From positions 124,001 to 188,000 of the IMG/VR virus record IMGVR_UViG_3300046810_000338: DNA of 64,000 bases; one strand, written 5' to 3'. The translations under genes and the position numbers were made by a program. Of this stretch, positions 1 through 9,156 are shown in pieces; within the stretch, counting starts at the first letter, position 1, and every line of letters begins with the position of its first letter. The stretch comes from a virus. A model generated the notes under the pieces. The model saw only the letters and a list, made by a program, of their open reading frames with translations. It ran no database searches and was not told where the DNA came from.

Positions 1-2423
1 ATGAGGGCAGAAGAGTAGAGCTTAAGGCCAACCACTTTAATGACCTTGTTCATGTCGTTGATGTTTTCCATCCCCTCATTGAACAAGATATTGCCGTAGT
101 CTTCTGCTGTGCCGACTTTGAACATGTCGGTCAGTTGCGGCATGATGTTGTTTTCACGGCAGTAACGCAGCACCAGAGTGGACTTAACGCTGGCTTTAAC
201 CAGAGTGACCCATTCATTACTGCTTGTGCCAACTGCTTGTGCGCCCAACACGTCGTCTGGCAGAATCAGGTCCAGCAGTTTCTCCAACGCATCGGAGTAT
301 TCACCCAGTTCAGTCATGCGATTGCTCAGGCCAGTATCTGGCCGTGGCAGAGTGCAGGTGTAGATACTGAAGAAGATCTCGACGTATTTGTCGATACCCA
401 CTGTAGCAACCTTCTCTTTACCACCCAGATCTTCAACGTACTGACCCACCACTTCACGCAACTGATCCATGATACCCTGGTGGTTGATCACGATCTTGAT
501 GATCGTTTCACGGGTCAGGATATTGGTACGGTCCTGGATAATGATTGCGCGTTTGAGAGACAGTTCGTTACTGGTCGCAATCTTGGAGGAGAACTCAATC
601 TGGTTAGACAGATCGACAATCTCTGGCGCCAAGCCATAGCCCATGGTTTGACGTTTGGCCAGGGATTCATCCATGGACAAATCGATCTCACGATACTGGA
701 TATCACGAGGAACGATCTCAACTTTGGTCCCTGGGTAGTTATCACCCCCTTCCACGCTTACCGACAGGCCAGAGTCCTGAGCCATTTCGATCATGCGTTT
801 AGGGTTGGAGGTAGCCCAAGGAATAGAGTTGCTACGACGACGTGCATACTCGTGGACGATCATCTCTTTGGTGCGAGACTTGTTAGGATCGTCTTCATCG
901 ATCGTGATCTTCATGTCACGGTGATCGATCGAGTTACGGATCATGGTCTCAACGTTCATGAACAGCGTCAGCGCGCGGATAGAGGAAAGGATCTTGTTAT
1001 CCTCCATCAGAGAGCGACCGGTGCCGTTGTCGTTGAAGCGATACGCCCAGTAGACCACCATGTCGGCTGGGATGTAAACCAGACGAGTTTGCTTACCCGA
1101 CAGAGCCCGCTCAAACATCAGGTCGTATGCCATCTGCTGACGACTGACGGTGACATTACCCACACTGCCTGCCATGAAGCGGCTTTCAATGTCCCGTGCT
1201 GCCATGTCGCGAAATGCCATGGACGCCTGTTGAGACATCTGTTGAGTGGCGTAGCCGTCTTCATCGCGCAGCTGACTGGCAGCAGCGCTCAACATACCAG
1301 ACAGTGCAGAGCGGTTGTTAAACACGCCGGCATTGATGGTGTTGAAGTAGTCGGTACGCGCCGTCCTGGAGATCATGCTACCGAATTCATCCAGGATAGC
1401 AATGAACCCGATGGGCTTGTCTGGCTTACCCGGTGGGTGAATCGCCATCAGTGCTTCGGTGGAACCTGGCTTGATCAGAGGACCACCAATCGTTTCACGA
1501 CTGGCTTCTTCTTGACGGTTCAACATGAAGATCTCTTCGGCGCGTAGGTTGCCGTTGTGATAAATGTCTTCAATGTTACGGTAGGAGTTACCACCCAGAC
1601 CTTCCAGCACCATGTTCTGCTTGGCAGTCATGGCAGACTGGGTGATGTCTTCTAACTTCATCATCATCGGGTTGTCGTAAATCTCTGGAGACACCCAACC
1701 CTTGCATTTAGTAAAGACACCACACTGCATAACCGGCAGTGGCTGGGTTGGAATAACCAGTTCCGAATTGACGTCATTGAGCATGGACTCAAGTGTCATC
1801 TTGCGGGCAGTAGGTGTGGCGCTTGGAGCGCCCATGTAGCCAACTGGCTTGCCGATGTTCTTGAGGTCGGTAGATTTACGGTACTCTTCCAGAGCAACCT
1901 TCTTACCAGTACGGCCGTTGATCAGGTCGTCCAGCGAGTTTTCTGGGATGATAAGCGTAACGTCGGCGCCTTCCACGAAAAGAGCTTTACGCAATTTATC
2001 CGGAAGCATGGCCTTAATCTTATAGTCGTTCTCGGCATAGTTCTTGACAATGGCGATCATTTTCGCAGTCATCTCTGCCGGCAGAATATTCGGCTGCACC
2101 TGGTGAGACAACTCTGTGTTGATCATGTCCTTAGGGGACAGGACCAACGCGGTCAGAATCTGGATACAGATTTCGACCTCAGGCTGAAGCTGTTGCTGAT
2201 TGATGGCGTCTTCGATGTTACCAGCGACTTGGTCACTGATCTCTTGAAGATAGCCAAAGTTACCCAGGTAAGGGTCTGACCCTGGTGGTCGTGCATACGG
2301 GCTGGTGTCGTGAATCATTTTCGAATGCACGGCAGCAGCGTCTACACCTGGTCGTACGTGGGCAACACGGGCGCTTGGCTTCGCGGTACGGATAACCGTC
2401 TGCGCAGAGACTTTCTGGTTCAT
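1..2423 (-). CDS. Probable portal protein (partial at window edge)
   Basis: The reading frame is open from an ATG at 2423 to the left edge (about 807 codons), so the C-terminus is missing. The start has an AGAAGGAC ribosome site about 8 nt upstream. The middle reads like a portal: a segment with VYIPADMVVYWAYR is followed by GTGRSLMEDNKILSSIRAL and a long helix ending MIRNSIDHRDMKITID. This is the usual portal layout of a wing strand, a G-R-S turn and a long helix. Further on comes YGLAPEIVDLSNQIEFSS. Portals form the dodecameric DNA gate at the capsid vertex and are commonly 500-900 aa. Recognition is by pattern only; another large head protein remains possible. Confidence 0.55.
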   Translation of the reverse strand, partial: MNQKVSAQTVIRTAKPSARVAHVRPGVDAAAVHSKMIHDTSPYARPPGSDPYLGNFGYLQEISDQVAGNIEDAINQQQLQPEVEICIQILTALVLSPKDMINTELSHQVQPNILPAEMTAKMIAIVKNYAENDYKIKAMLPDKLRKALFVEGADVTLIIPENSLDDLINGRTGKKVALEEYRKSTDLKNIGKPVGYMGAPSATPTARKMTLESMLNDVNSELVIPTQPLPVMQCGVFTKCKGWVSPEIYDNPMMMKLEDITQSAMTAKQNMVLEGLGGNSYRNIEDIYHNGNLRAEEIFMLNRQEEASRETIGGPLIKPGSTEALMAIHPPGKPDKPIGFIAILDEFGSMISRTARTDYFNTINAGVFNNRSALSGMLSAAASQLRDEDGYATQQMSQQASMAFRDMAARDIESRFMAGSVGNVTVSRQQMAYDLMFERALSGKQTRLVYIPADMVVYWAYRFNDNGTGRSLMEDNKILSSIRALTLFMNVETMIRNSIDHRDMKITIDEDDPNKSRTKEMIVHEYARRRSNSIPWATSNPKRMIEMAQDSGLSVSVEGGDNYPGTKVEIVPRDIQYREIDLSMDESLAKRQTMGYGLAPEIVDLSNQIEFSSKIATSNELSLKRAIIIQDRTNILTRETIIKIVINHQGIMDQLREVVGQYVEDLGGKEKVATVGIDKYVEIFFSIYTCTLPRPDTGLSNRMTELGEYSDALEKLLDLILPDDVLGAQAVGTSSNEWVTLVKASVKSTLVLRYCRENNIMPQLTDMFKVGTAEDYGNILFNEGMENINDMNKVIKVVGLKLYSSAL

Positions 2424-2470
2424 CAAGAAGTCCTTCTATTTACAGGTGTTTCATTTTTGGGGTGCTGGCT

Positions 2471-4693
2471 ATGGCCAACGACTTTTATCAGATCTATCGC
2501 GCTGATGTGATGCGTTTGGCCAAGACCATGGTCATCAAATCAGAACTCAGTGCGGTGGCTACGAACAGAGCACTGGTAGAAAAAGGTTTTGCCGTTAGTG
2601 CTGATAAAAGCACCTGGCGTTACTACATGAATATCGCGGGTCTATATCATTCTACGAACTCACCGATGCAGGTGGTGTCGCAGGATACTGGCGAGATCAT
2701 TGATTTTACGGTAGAAAACCTCAAGATACACCGGGCAACCGCTCGTGAATACGCTTACGGCTCTCGTTATTACAACACGTTGAAGAATCAGTACAAGCGT
2801 CAGGAATCGCTGATTCTGGGTATCCTTAATCCGGTACCCATGGCCAAAGCCATCGCTGCCAGAGAGTACGAGATTCTTTGGATCGATCCTTTGCTGATCG
2901 ACTCCAACGAGGAAAGCTTCCAGCAACTGGTGCAGAATCAAATCTACGCAGCGATGGATCGTTGGCACGTAGAGATGTATTCGTTCACTGAAGACCTCTA
3001 CGACTGGCTACGCTTTGAGTTGTTGTTCACCAACCTGCCACAGTTCATCATGGTAGCGCGGACACAACTTAGCCGTACAATCCAATCGCACAGCTTCCAC
3101 ATCCGTCAGTTCCTGGCCAGCAATGGCCAACTGGATGTGTACATGGATGCCATGACGAAGAAGCAACAACTCTTCTTCTACCGCAACCTTACGTATCTGC
3201 ACAGGTTCCCTGGTCATACCTCGTCGTTTAATCTGCTGGTACAGAAGGTCTTGGAAGACCGTCAGTTCCCGCTTGCAGATTACACCATGATTCAAAACGT
3301 TTCAGACATGCCTAACAGCGTCGAGCCTACCGTTGAATTGGTTCGTCGTGAGACCACCGCTGATTATGCCGGTGTTGCACCTACCAAGGTGAGCGTGTTG
3401 AGCGTGTTGCAGAAACAGGTTAAGTTGGCTCGCAGTAACGGCGCATTGATTGGCGATAACGAAACTGAGACCACCAGTCTCATGTTGTCTGCCAAGTCCA
3501 GCACTGTGCAAACCAAGGTGCTTGAGTCCAGCGTGTTGGACATGACGGATTCCCAGATTTATCGTCTGGAAGACTTCCTGCTCAACAACTGGGTGTACCT
3601 GTCTGCCAATGAACGGTATCGGGCTCTGGTAACGTTTGCCAACCCTCGTACTGGGGTGCCTGTACAACTGACGGCACTGGATGCGTTTATCCTGTTCCTG
3701 TTTGCGTACAACCGGTCGATGGGTCAGGATTTACCATTGGTGCCAAACATCAATGCGATCTGTGTGCCTAAGACGCCTGCTCCTACTCCAGCAGAGATGT
3801 TGGATAAGATGGGCACCGTTGGACACTCGACACTGGAAGTGGCGATTGCACTGTGGGACATGTTGCCTCCCATTGGTACGTTCACCTCAACCGATGCTTT
3901 CTACAATGCGATCTACGCCCTTTACATTGGGGCCATGGACCAGCAGACGGTGGCATCGTTTCAGGGTAACTACAACTCCCGTGCTGAAGCTGAAGCCATG
4001 GGCATGTACATGTTCCAGGACGTGTTCGTTAACCTGGCCGATGAAATCCCTACTGCACAGTGGCTGAATGTGCGGGGTCTGGATTCGGTGCTGGACTTCA
4101 GTCAGGCTGAGCTGGATGATCTGTGGACCAACCTGTTGTCTAAAGCTACAGGGATGGACCTTAACACCACGATGAGCCTCAACGATATTCACCGTGCCAT
4201 GATCGGTATCATGTCCCGGCTTTCGTCGTACACGGTTCAGTACCTGCGTGAGATCAACGATGGTCCTCTCAAGCCACTGGCGGTTAAGTTCATTCGCTTC
4301 GGTGATTCTGACAGCGCTGAGGAAGCCACTCACAACTGGGACCTGTTAAAGCTTAAGGAGTTTACTTCCAAAGGCTCCAGCTGGAACCGGTCTGATATGA
4401 CCAAGCTTGAGGATTACCCAATCATCAAGCGGGAAGTGTCGGGTGAGGGCAATGCTTTCATGAAAGTGGGGTTGGAGTTTGAGCAGAACACCACCGCTCA
4501 GGGTTACTCTGAATGGACCCTGCCTACTCTGAGAATGTTTGACCCGGTATTAAGGCCACCTACCGACCTTAGTAACCTCAGCGGTACCAGTGAGTTAAGA
4601 CTGGCGCCTCTGGAACCTGCACTGCGTGACATCCGTGAGTTGATTACGGTAACGACGTTGTCTGGGTTGAACTACCCTAATCGGCTTACCTAG
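2471..4693 (+). CDS. Large protein of unknown function, probably virion-associated
   Basis: This 740-aa protein is transcribed divergently from the portal-like gene, with only 47 nt between the two starts. An in-frame GTG at 2462 would add three residues, but the ATG at 2471 is the more likely start. I recognise no catalytic motif. The protein is rich in aromatic residues and mixed alpha/beta, with a disordered-looking stretch around residues 280-340 and a PAPTPAEM linker near 440. There is no signal peptide or membrane helix. It ends just before a hairpin terminator at 4698. Its position between a portal-like gene and a group of beta-rich proteins suggests a structural or assembly role, which is inference. 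Confidence 0.75.
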   Translation: MANDFYQIYRADVMRLAKTMVIKSELSAVATNRALVEKGFAVSADKSTWRYYMNIAGLYHSTNSPMQVVSQDTGEIIDFTVENLKIHRATAREYAYGSRYYNTLKNQYKRQESLILGILNPVPMAKAIAAREYEILWIDPLLIDSNEESFQQLVQNQIYAAMDRWHVEMYSFTEDLYDWLRFELLFTNLPQFIMVARTQLSRTIQSHSFHIRQFLASNGQLDVYMDAMTKKQQLFFYRNLTYLHRFPGHTSSFNLLVQKVLEDRQFPLADYTMIQNVSDMPNSVEPTVELVRRETTADYAGVAPTKVSVLSVLQKQVKLARSNGALIGDNETETTSLMLSAKSSTVQTKVLESSVLDMTDSQIYRLEDFLLNNWVYLSANERYRALVTFANPRTGVPVQLTALDAFILFLFAYNRSMGQDLPLVPNINAICVPKTPAPTPAEMLDKMGTVGHSTLEVAIALWDMLPPIGTFTSTDAFYNAIYALYIGAMDQQTVASFQGNYNSRAEAEAMGMYMFQDVFVNLADEIPTAQWLNVRGLDSVLDFSQAELDDLWTNLLSKATGMDLNTTMSLNDIHRAMIGIMSRLSSYTVQYLREINDGPLKPLAVKFIRFGDSDSAEEATHNWDLLKLKEFTSKGSSWNRSDMTKLEDYPIIKREVSGEGNAFMKVGLEFEQNTTAQGYSEWTLPTLRMFDPVLRPPTDLSNLSGTSELRLAPLEPALRDIRELITVTTLSGLNYPNRLT

Positions 4694-4697
4694 CCAT

Positions 4698-4725
4698 AGC
4701 GGGCCTTGTGCCCGCTTATTTTTTT
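4698..4725 (+). terminator. Intrinsic terminator with T-tract
   Basis: A perfect 7-bp stem AGCGGGC / GCCCGCT around a 5-nt loop is followed by TATTTTTTT. It lies 4 nt after the stop of the 740-aa gene. It is one of the few hairpins in this window with a conventional U-tract directly after the stem. Confidence 0.85.
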
Positions 4726-4743
4726 GTCGAATGGAAGAAGATC

Positions 4744-5961
4744 ATGAGCGACTTCTATTATGAACGTGCAGTTCGGCTTCCGCCAGCGGATGCCGTTTTG
4801 TTCATGTTCAACTATGAAAACAATACCGGCATCAACATGGACGAGGTGACCATCAGTCCTCCCTATGGCACTGATGAGCAAGGCCACACGATGGTCAAGA
4901 TTACTGGCCTCAACGGAACCACGGTGGCAGGTGACGGTGGTTATTTTAACACCGCAACCTTTGGCTACTACCGCGTGGCTCTGAGTCAGATTGGGTTGTC
5001 GACCACGGGCTCGTTCTTTGACGTGATTGGTTCGCGACCAGGGTTCTTGGACATTGTTGAAGAGCTGACTCGTCAGACCCAGTTCAATTGCTCACCTGAG
5101 GATTTCTATCAGGTGGAGTATCGCTCGGACATCGAGGGCGGGTATGTGCTCAAAGCGCATCCCAATAGCTGGCGATTTACGGGAGAGATCAACATTGGTC
5201 ATCCTCGTCGTGCTAACTTCGACGATGTAATCCCAGCGGGTCTTGAGCTGTCGTTTGAAGACTACAACGGCATCTTCGATCTCAAGGTGGACCGTTTGGC
5301 TATCAACTACGACCTGACCGAATACCCAACGGTTGTTCCTAAACTGATTCAGGGTTACAAGGTTCAGCTCAACGACATCGTGTTGTTCAACACGCTGCTC
5401 GTTCAGGCAGATTACAGTGGGTTGACACTGACCAACTCCACAACGCCTGACTCATTGCTCAACATCTACCAGGCACAGGTGATCTACCACGGACCCCTGC
5501 GCCAAGACAAAGACCCCAAGCACCTGTTCACCTCTCGTGACATGGTGATCGAGCTGCAACCGTCTAGCACCTATGCGCCATTGGCCCTGGGGACTATGAA
5601 GCTTTACTATGCTTCTACGGGGACAGTGGTTCCAACATCTGGCAATGAGTTGATCTATGCGATGCAAATGTACAGTACGCCGGCCTCTGGTAGCCTTCAG
5701 GCAGCCTTCTGGTCTCAGTGCGTAGTGGGCAAGGTGTTGGAGGACAACGGCGGTGCTATGGACGTCTCAGTGGCTTTTGAGGCAGCCTTTGGTCTAAGTT
5801 ATGATGCACTCATCAAACGCGCCTTGAAAGTGACCTACAATGGTCCTGCTAGACCTAACGATTTGGTCCCAGAAGGCAAGACGACTTGTAACGTGGTTGA
5901 ACTCTCCGTCGTGGACAGTCCGCTCACATTTGTCTATGGGCCAGCCAAGGTGTACTACTAA
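4744..5961 (+). CDS. Probable virion structural protein, beta-rich
   Basis: This 405-aa protein starts at ATG 4744, preceded by GGAAG. An upstream in-frame GTG at 4708 lies inside the terminator stem and is not a credible start. The sequence is rich in alternating hydrophobic and polar beta strands and many Gly, Thr, Tyr and Asp residues, with no enzyme motif, signal peptide or membrane helix. It is the first of four consecutive plus-strand genes (4744-7894) that overlap or nearly touch (TAATG and ATGA junctions), so they are probably translated together. The style and context fit tail or baseplate proteins of phiKZ-type phages; no specific role can be named. Confidence 0.75.
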   Translation: MSDFYYERAVRLPPADAVLFMFNYENNTGINMDEVTISPPYGTDEQGHTMVKITGLNGTTVAGDGGYFNTATFGYYRVALSQIGLSTTGSFFDVIGSRPGFLDIVEELTRQTQFNCSPEDFYQVEYRSDIEGGYVLKAHPNSWRFTGEINIGHPRRANFDDVIPAGLELSFEDYNGIFDLKVDRLAINYDLTEYPTVVPKLIQGYKVQLNDIVLFNTLLVQADYSGLTLTNSTTPDSLLNIYQAQVIYHGPLRQDKDPKHLFTSRDMVIELQPSSTYAPLALGTMKLYYASTGTVVPTSGNELIYAMQMYSTPASGSLQAAFWSQCVVGKVLEDNGGAMDVSVAFEAAFGLSYDALIKRALKVTYNGPARPNDLVPEGKTTCNVVELSVVDSPLTFVYGPAKVYY

Positions 5962-6530
5962 TGAGCACAACTATTGATCTTTTGGCCATCTCTCAGGAGG
6001 AGGCCGTCATTCGTGCGTTGTCCGCTCGAATGGCCATCGATTACTCATTGATTCAACCGGGGTTCTTCTTCTTTGGGTATAACCACATTGACGATACCAA
6101 AGTCACTGTGACGTTGAATGCCCGTGCTATCACCATTGATGGCAACGCAACCCCGTGGATCAACGAGCGCAGCATTCAGTTCAGCCGAGCTATTCTGCGC
6201 GGCTTGCCTAGTCAGCGTGTCATGACGGTTAACTGGGTATCGGGCATGGCCATGGAACATGTGTTGCGAGCATTGTTCGTACTGCACAGTTTCTATGTCA
6301 CGTTGGCAGAGCTTGAGTTCTACGATGCCGGCTCTGATACCTGGGTAGCACTGGCTGAAACCTATCGACCACCTGTGGGTGTCATGCGAGTGCGGTTCAA
6401 TACTGCACAGGCACGGATCGTTCCTAGCAGCAGTGAGTTCCAGGTTGAGCTGGTTACCACCCAGCGCTACGACATTGGCGAATACCTGCGGATCATTTCT
6501 GCCGGTACCATCACGGGGGCATTGCAATGA
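5961..6530 (+). CDS. Small beta-rich protein, probable virion component
   Basis: This 189-aa protein has an ATG that shares its first base with the TAA of the preceding gene (TAATG), which indicates coupled translation. It starts with a short helix (AISQEEAVIRALSARMAID) and continues with beta strands. Internal phrases such as VTVTLNARAITIDG and NATPWINERSIQFS resemble parts of the next gene (GDKTNWINGPIEV), so the two may be distantly related; this is a weak observation. No catalytic motif or membrane segment is visible. Confidence 0.75.
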   Translation: MSTTIDLLAISQEEAVIRALSARMAIDYSLIQPGFFFFGYNHIDDTKVTVTLNARAITIDGNATPWINERSIQFSRAILRGLPSQRVMTVNWVSGMAMEHVLRALFVLHSFYVTLAELEFYDAGSDTWVALAETYRPPVGVMRVRFNTAQARIVPSSSEFQVELVTTQRYDIGEYLRIISAGTITGALQ

Positions 6531-7024
6531 AGACGATCGGTCGATCCGAGCTTCGGGGCATTGGTCCCACTCAGCTGATCCTGTTGTATTTGAACCGCGC
6601 TAATGACTTTGTCATTACTGCTGATCAGATCAAGCAGGGGTCGGTTGAGCGCAATGCCGATGGCAATGCGGTCGTTACGCTTCAGCCGGGTGATAAAACC
6701 AATTGGATCAATGGTCCGATCGAGGTGATCATTCCGCCTGTGCAGGTAGACGTCATTTACGGCGCTACTGCAACGATTGAGTACCCCTCTATTGGTGAGC
6801 TTACTCGTGCACAGGTTCTGGCTGCCGCTGACCTACCGCCACTGGCTCCAACGACGGTGGGGGTGGGCGACTTTGCGTTCAATGACGACGGTCCTCTGAC
6901 CGTCTCATACCGCCTCACGTACAACAACTATTTCTTCCAGGGATCGATTGTGGTTGAGATTGCGAATGCTCCAAACGATCTGACTGTACTCGCCCACCTC
7001 AACCAACTGTTTCTGGACATGTAA
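6527..7024 (+). CDS. Small beta-rich protein, probable virion component
   Basis: This 165-aa protein overlaps the preceding stop codon by 4 nt (ATGA). It opens with an amphipathic helix (PTQLILLYLNRAND) followed by strands and a central GDKTNWINGPIEVIIPP segment. The pattern of a short N-terminal helix, strands and a W-I-N turn is shared with the 5961 gene. Nothing identifies a function; operon membership with likely tail or baseplate proteins is the only clue. Confidence 0.75.
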   Translation: MKTIGRSELRGIGPTQLILLYLNRANDFVITADQIKQGSVERNADGNAVVTLQPGDKTNWINGPIEVIIPPVQVDVIYGATATIEYPSIGELTRAQVLAAADLPPLAPTTVGVGDFAFNDDGPLTVSYRLTYNNYFFQGSIVVEIANAPNDLTVLAHLNQLFLDM

Positions 7025-7033
7025 GGACAGGTC

Positions 7034-7894
7034 ATGAAAAATACGATCTCTACCATTTACGGTGCATACTTGCAGGCCTGCCAGTATTTCAAGCAGCCTT
7101 TCGAGCTAACACCGTTCACTACCCTCAATGAAAAGATGGGGGTGTTGTCAGGTGTACAACCATATGAGGGCGAAATGCCATCTGTGGGTTACGTGGCTAT
7201 CGGTAACGGTGGGCACAAGTCGGTGATGTCGGCCAGTGGTCGTCCCTACACCGTGGGCGAGCAGCATTCCACCACGGATGCCAGCTTGTTCAACATGATC
7301 CCATTGGTCGTCCGTCCTCTGACCGCCGACCTGACGCTGGCTGAGCGACTGAACTACAAGATCCGCGTGGTTAAGCTGCACAATGGCGTTTGGTACGCGA
7401 TCTACTACGTCAAGGTATTGGACATGTCCACTGCCCGTCCGAAGATGACGATGAACACTCGCGTCAATGGCCAGATCAGCAGCCGTCCATTCGTGCCGGA
7501 TACCACCAACCTCAACCCAACCCCGTTGGTGCTAACCTCTACTACGCCTCTGGTTGCCAGCGGCGAGTACGCAGCTGTCAACTCGGTAGTGGACGCTATC
7601 TTCTCGGCAGCAGAAATTGCTGACATCATCCTGGGTCAAACGATTCTGGAAGACAACGAAGGTCTGGCGATCATCTCCGAGATTGCAGTGGTGTCGGGTA
7701 TCCCTCGCATCGTTCAAGGCATTGGCGCTGGCAACACCAGCATCGAGTACGGTGATTTGGTTGCTGCCCAGGTTTGCGGTATTCTGAACACCTACCACAG
7801 TCTGCCAAACTCCAACTCCATGGTGAAAGAATCCATGGTATTGGGTACCAGTGATCCAATGTTGACCAACACTGGGTTGACCACTTCCTCCTGA
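7034..7894 (+). CDS. Probable virion structural protein
   Basis: This 286-aa protein follows a strong AAGGACAGG ribosome site, 9 nt after the previous stop. The N-terminal part reads NTISTIYGAYLQACQYFKQPFELTPFTTLNEKMG. The middle alternates Gly/Ser/Thr-rich strands (VGYVAIGNGGHKSV, VNGQISSRPFVPDTTNLNPTPL), typical of phage baseplate or fibre-attachment proteins. No enzyme motif is present. It closes the 4744-7894 group; a resolvase gene starts 14 nt later on the same strand. Confidence 0.75.
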   Translation: MKNTISTIYGAYLQACQYFKQPFELTPFTTLNEKMGVLSGVQPYEGEMPSVGYVAIGNGGHKSVMSASGRPYTVGEQHSTTDASLFNMIPLVVRPLTADLTLAERLNYKIRVVKLHNGVWYAIYYVKVLDMSTARPKMTMNTRVNGQISSRPFVPDTTNLNPTPLVLTSTTPLVASGEYAAVNSVVDAIFSAAEIADIILGQTILEDNEGLAIISEIAVVSGIPRIVQGIGAGNTSIEYGDLVAAQVCGILNTYHSLPNSNSMVKESMVLGTSDPMLTNTGLTTSS

Positions 7895-7908
7895 TACAAG
7901 GCCCGGAC

Positions 7909-8493
7909 ATGGAAACTACCGACAGAGACTGTGTCCGTGTCATGGCGATAGACCCAGGGAGCCGATCCCTGGGTATCTCGATTGTGGACTGCTTTCTTCA
8001 CGAACAGGAACTGGTGTTGACAGAAGCTTGGACGCTCACGACTGAGCAAGCCTTGCGACGTCAACGCTTTAGAGCAGCACGCATTGGCGAGCATGCTGTG
8101 CGACTGGAAGCGATCTATACTGAAGTTCTTCATGGGTTGCAAACGTATTATCCAGATGCCGTCGTCATGGAAACCCCCTACCTGGGTCGGCTTCCACAGT
8201 CCTTCTTTGTTCTAACGCAGGTCATGACCTGCATTGAACGAGCGGTGGCAGATTACTCGTCTGCCATGTACTTGCAAAAGATTGACCCGGCTACTGTTAA
8301 GAAGGCAATAGGAGTCCCTGGGAACTCCTCTGACAAGGAACTAGTTAGACAAGCGGTGTATGCTTTGCCGAACTTGGAAAACCTCTCAGGACGCTCGCTG
8401 GAGAGTCTCAGTGAGCATGCCATTGACGGTACTGCCGTGGCGCATTACTACTGTGTATCCGAACTCGGGCTCAAATGGGTTAAGCCAACATGA
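7909..8493 (+). CDS. RuvC-like Holliday junction resolvase
   Basis: This 194-aa protein belongs to the RNase H/integrase-fold RuvC group. The first acidic residue sits in MAIDPGSRSLGISIVD (Asp15), the second in VVMETPYLG (Glu88), and the last in HAIDGTAVAHYY (Asp173, matching the HxxDA motif of RuvC). A basic VKKAIGVPGNSSDKELV segment at 130-147 also matches RuvC. Such enzymes cut four-way junctions by metal-dependent symmetric nicking; in phages they trim branched replicative DNA before packaging. Length is typical. It is the first gene of a coupled cassette: the next start (ATGA at 8490) overlaps its stop. Having a resolvase at the head of a lysis cassette is unusual. Confidence 0.9.
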   Translation: METTDRDCVRVMAIDPGSRSLGISIVDCFLHEQELVLTEAWTLTTEQALRRQRFRAARIGEHAVRLEAIYTEVLHGLQTYYPDAVVMETPYLGRLPQSFFVLTQVMTCIERAVADYSSAMYLQKIDPATVKKAIGVPGNSSDKELVRQAVYALPNLENLSGRSLESLSEHAIDGTAVAHYYCVSELGLKWVKPT

Positions 8494-9026
8494 TAGACAA
8501 ACTAAAGGGCTGGATCATTGGGGTATTGATCAGTGCCGTAATACTTGGAGGTGCGTTCTTTGGAGCAGCTTCTATCTACGGTACCTGGAAAGTGCACCAG
8601 TCACTCCAAAAGGTTGAAGAGACTCGGGTAGCGAACTTGGAAGAGAAATCGTTTGCCGAGGTGAATACAGAATTGGACGTGGCTAACAAAGCCATTGACA
8701 CCAACGCTGCAACTGCTAAAGATACATTAAAGGAGATCCTCCATGACGCTTCAGCCGAGAGTGACCAGCGGGAGCGCAAGGTTCCAGCCGCCGCCATTAT
8801 CAGCAGCAAAACCACGCCAGGCTCAGTCTCTGCGCCTGCCAAAGTTGAAACAGTGGCTCCTGTCCATCGTCCTAGTGGCACTACCCTGCGTACTATTGAC
8901 AGCGTGTGGGGGAACTACTGTGGAAACTTTCCAGACCAACCTGGTTGCGAAAACTACAAAGCTGGACAAAAAGACGTGTCTGCCAGTGCCACCGCCACCC
9001 CGGTCGCTGATCGAACAGTCAACTGA
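8490..9026 (+). CDS. Inner-membrane spanin (Rz-like)
   Basis: This 178-aa protein has an N-terminal membrane anchor (about residues 7-27, WIIGVLISAVILGGAFFGAA) and a predicted periplasmic domain rich in Glu, Ala and Lys that should form a coiled coil (about 35-90). A Pro/Ala-rich linker and two cysteines (GNYCGNFPDQPGCENY) follow. The decisive evidence is the next gene, which starts inside this one in another frame and encodes a lipoprotein; this nested layout is the hallmark of Rz/Rz1 pairs. Spanins fuse inner and outer membranes in the last step of lysis of Gram-negative hosts. The start overlaps the resolvase stop by 4 nt. Confidence 0.85.
   Translation: MIDKLKGWIIGVLISAVILGGAFFGAASIYGTWKVHQSLQKVEETRVANLEEKSFAEVNTELDVANKAIDTNAATAKDTLKEILHDASAESDQRERKVPAAAIISSKTTPGSVSAPAKVETVAPVHRPSGTTLRTIDSVWGNYCGNFPDQPGCENYKAGQKDVSASATATPVADRTVN
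8729..8735 (+). promoter_or_regulatory. Strong internal ribosome site for the o-spanin
   Basis: AAAGGAG lies inside the i-spanin reading frame, 7 nt before the ATG at 8743. It fixes the o-spanin start and supports real expression of the overlapping frame. Confidence 0.85.
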
Positions 9027-9156
9027 CCAGGAAACTGTAGTGATCTTCGGTGAAGCGATCATTGAGCGTGACGGGGTCATTGCCAAGTGCATTAAGCAGT
9101 TGGACGCCAATGACAAATATCAGCAGCAGATCGATAAAGGTTTGAAAGATAAATGA
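8743..9156 (+). CDS. Outer-membrane lipoprotein spanin (Rz1-like)
   Basis: This 137-aa protein starts out of frame within the i-spanin gene and shares 284 nt with it. A long basic n-region (34 residues) is followed by a hydrophobic signal (WLLSIVLVALPCVLLTAC) ending in a lipobox LLTAC at Cys55, the expected signal peptidase II site. The mature part (about 83 aa) has the proline run VPPPPRS typical of Rz1 proteins and a short coil at the C-terminus. It would be anchored in the outer membrane and bind the i-spanin. The n-region is longer than in most lipoproteins, but the start is fixed by an AAAGGAG site. Its stop overlaps the next ATG by 4 nt. Confidence 0.9.
   Translation: MTLQPRVTSGSARFQPPPLSAAKPRQAQSLRLPKLKQWLLSIVLVALPCVLLTACGGTTVETFQTNLVAKTTKLDKKTCLPVPPPPRSLIEQSTDQETVVIFGEAIIERDGVIAKCIKQLDANDKYQQQIDKGLKDK

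Noticed and set aside
135-1547. Open frame of 470 codons on the plus strand.
   Set aside because: It lies antisense to the portal-like gene, whose protein shows coherent structure; the antisense product is His/Gln-rich with no plausible domain or ribosome site.
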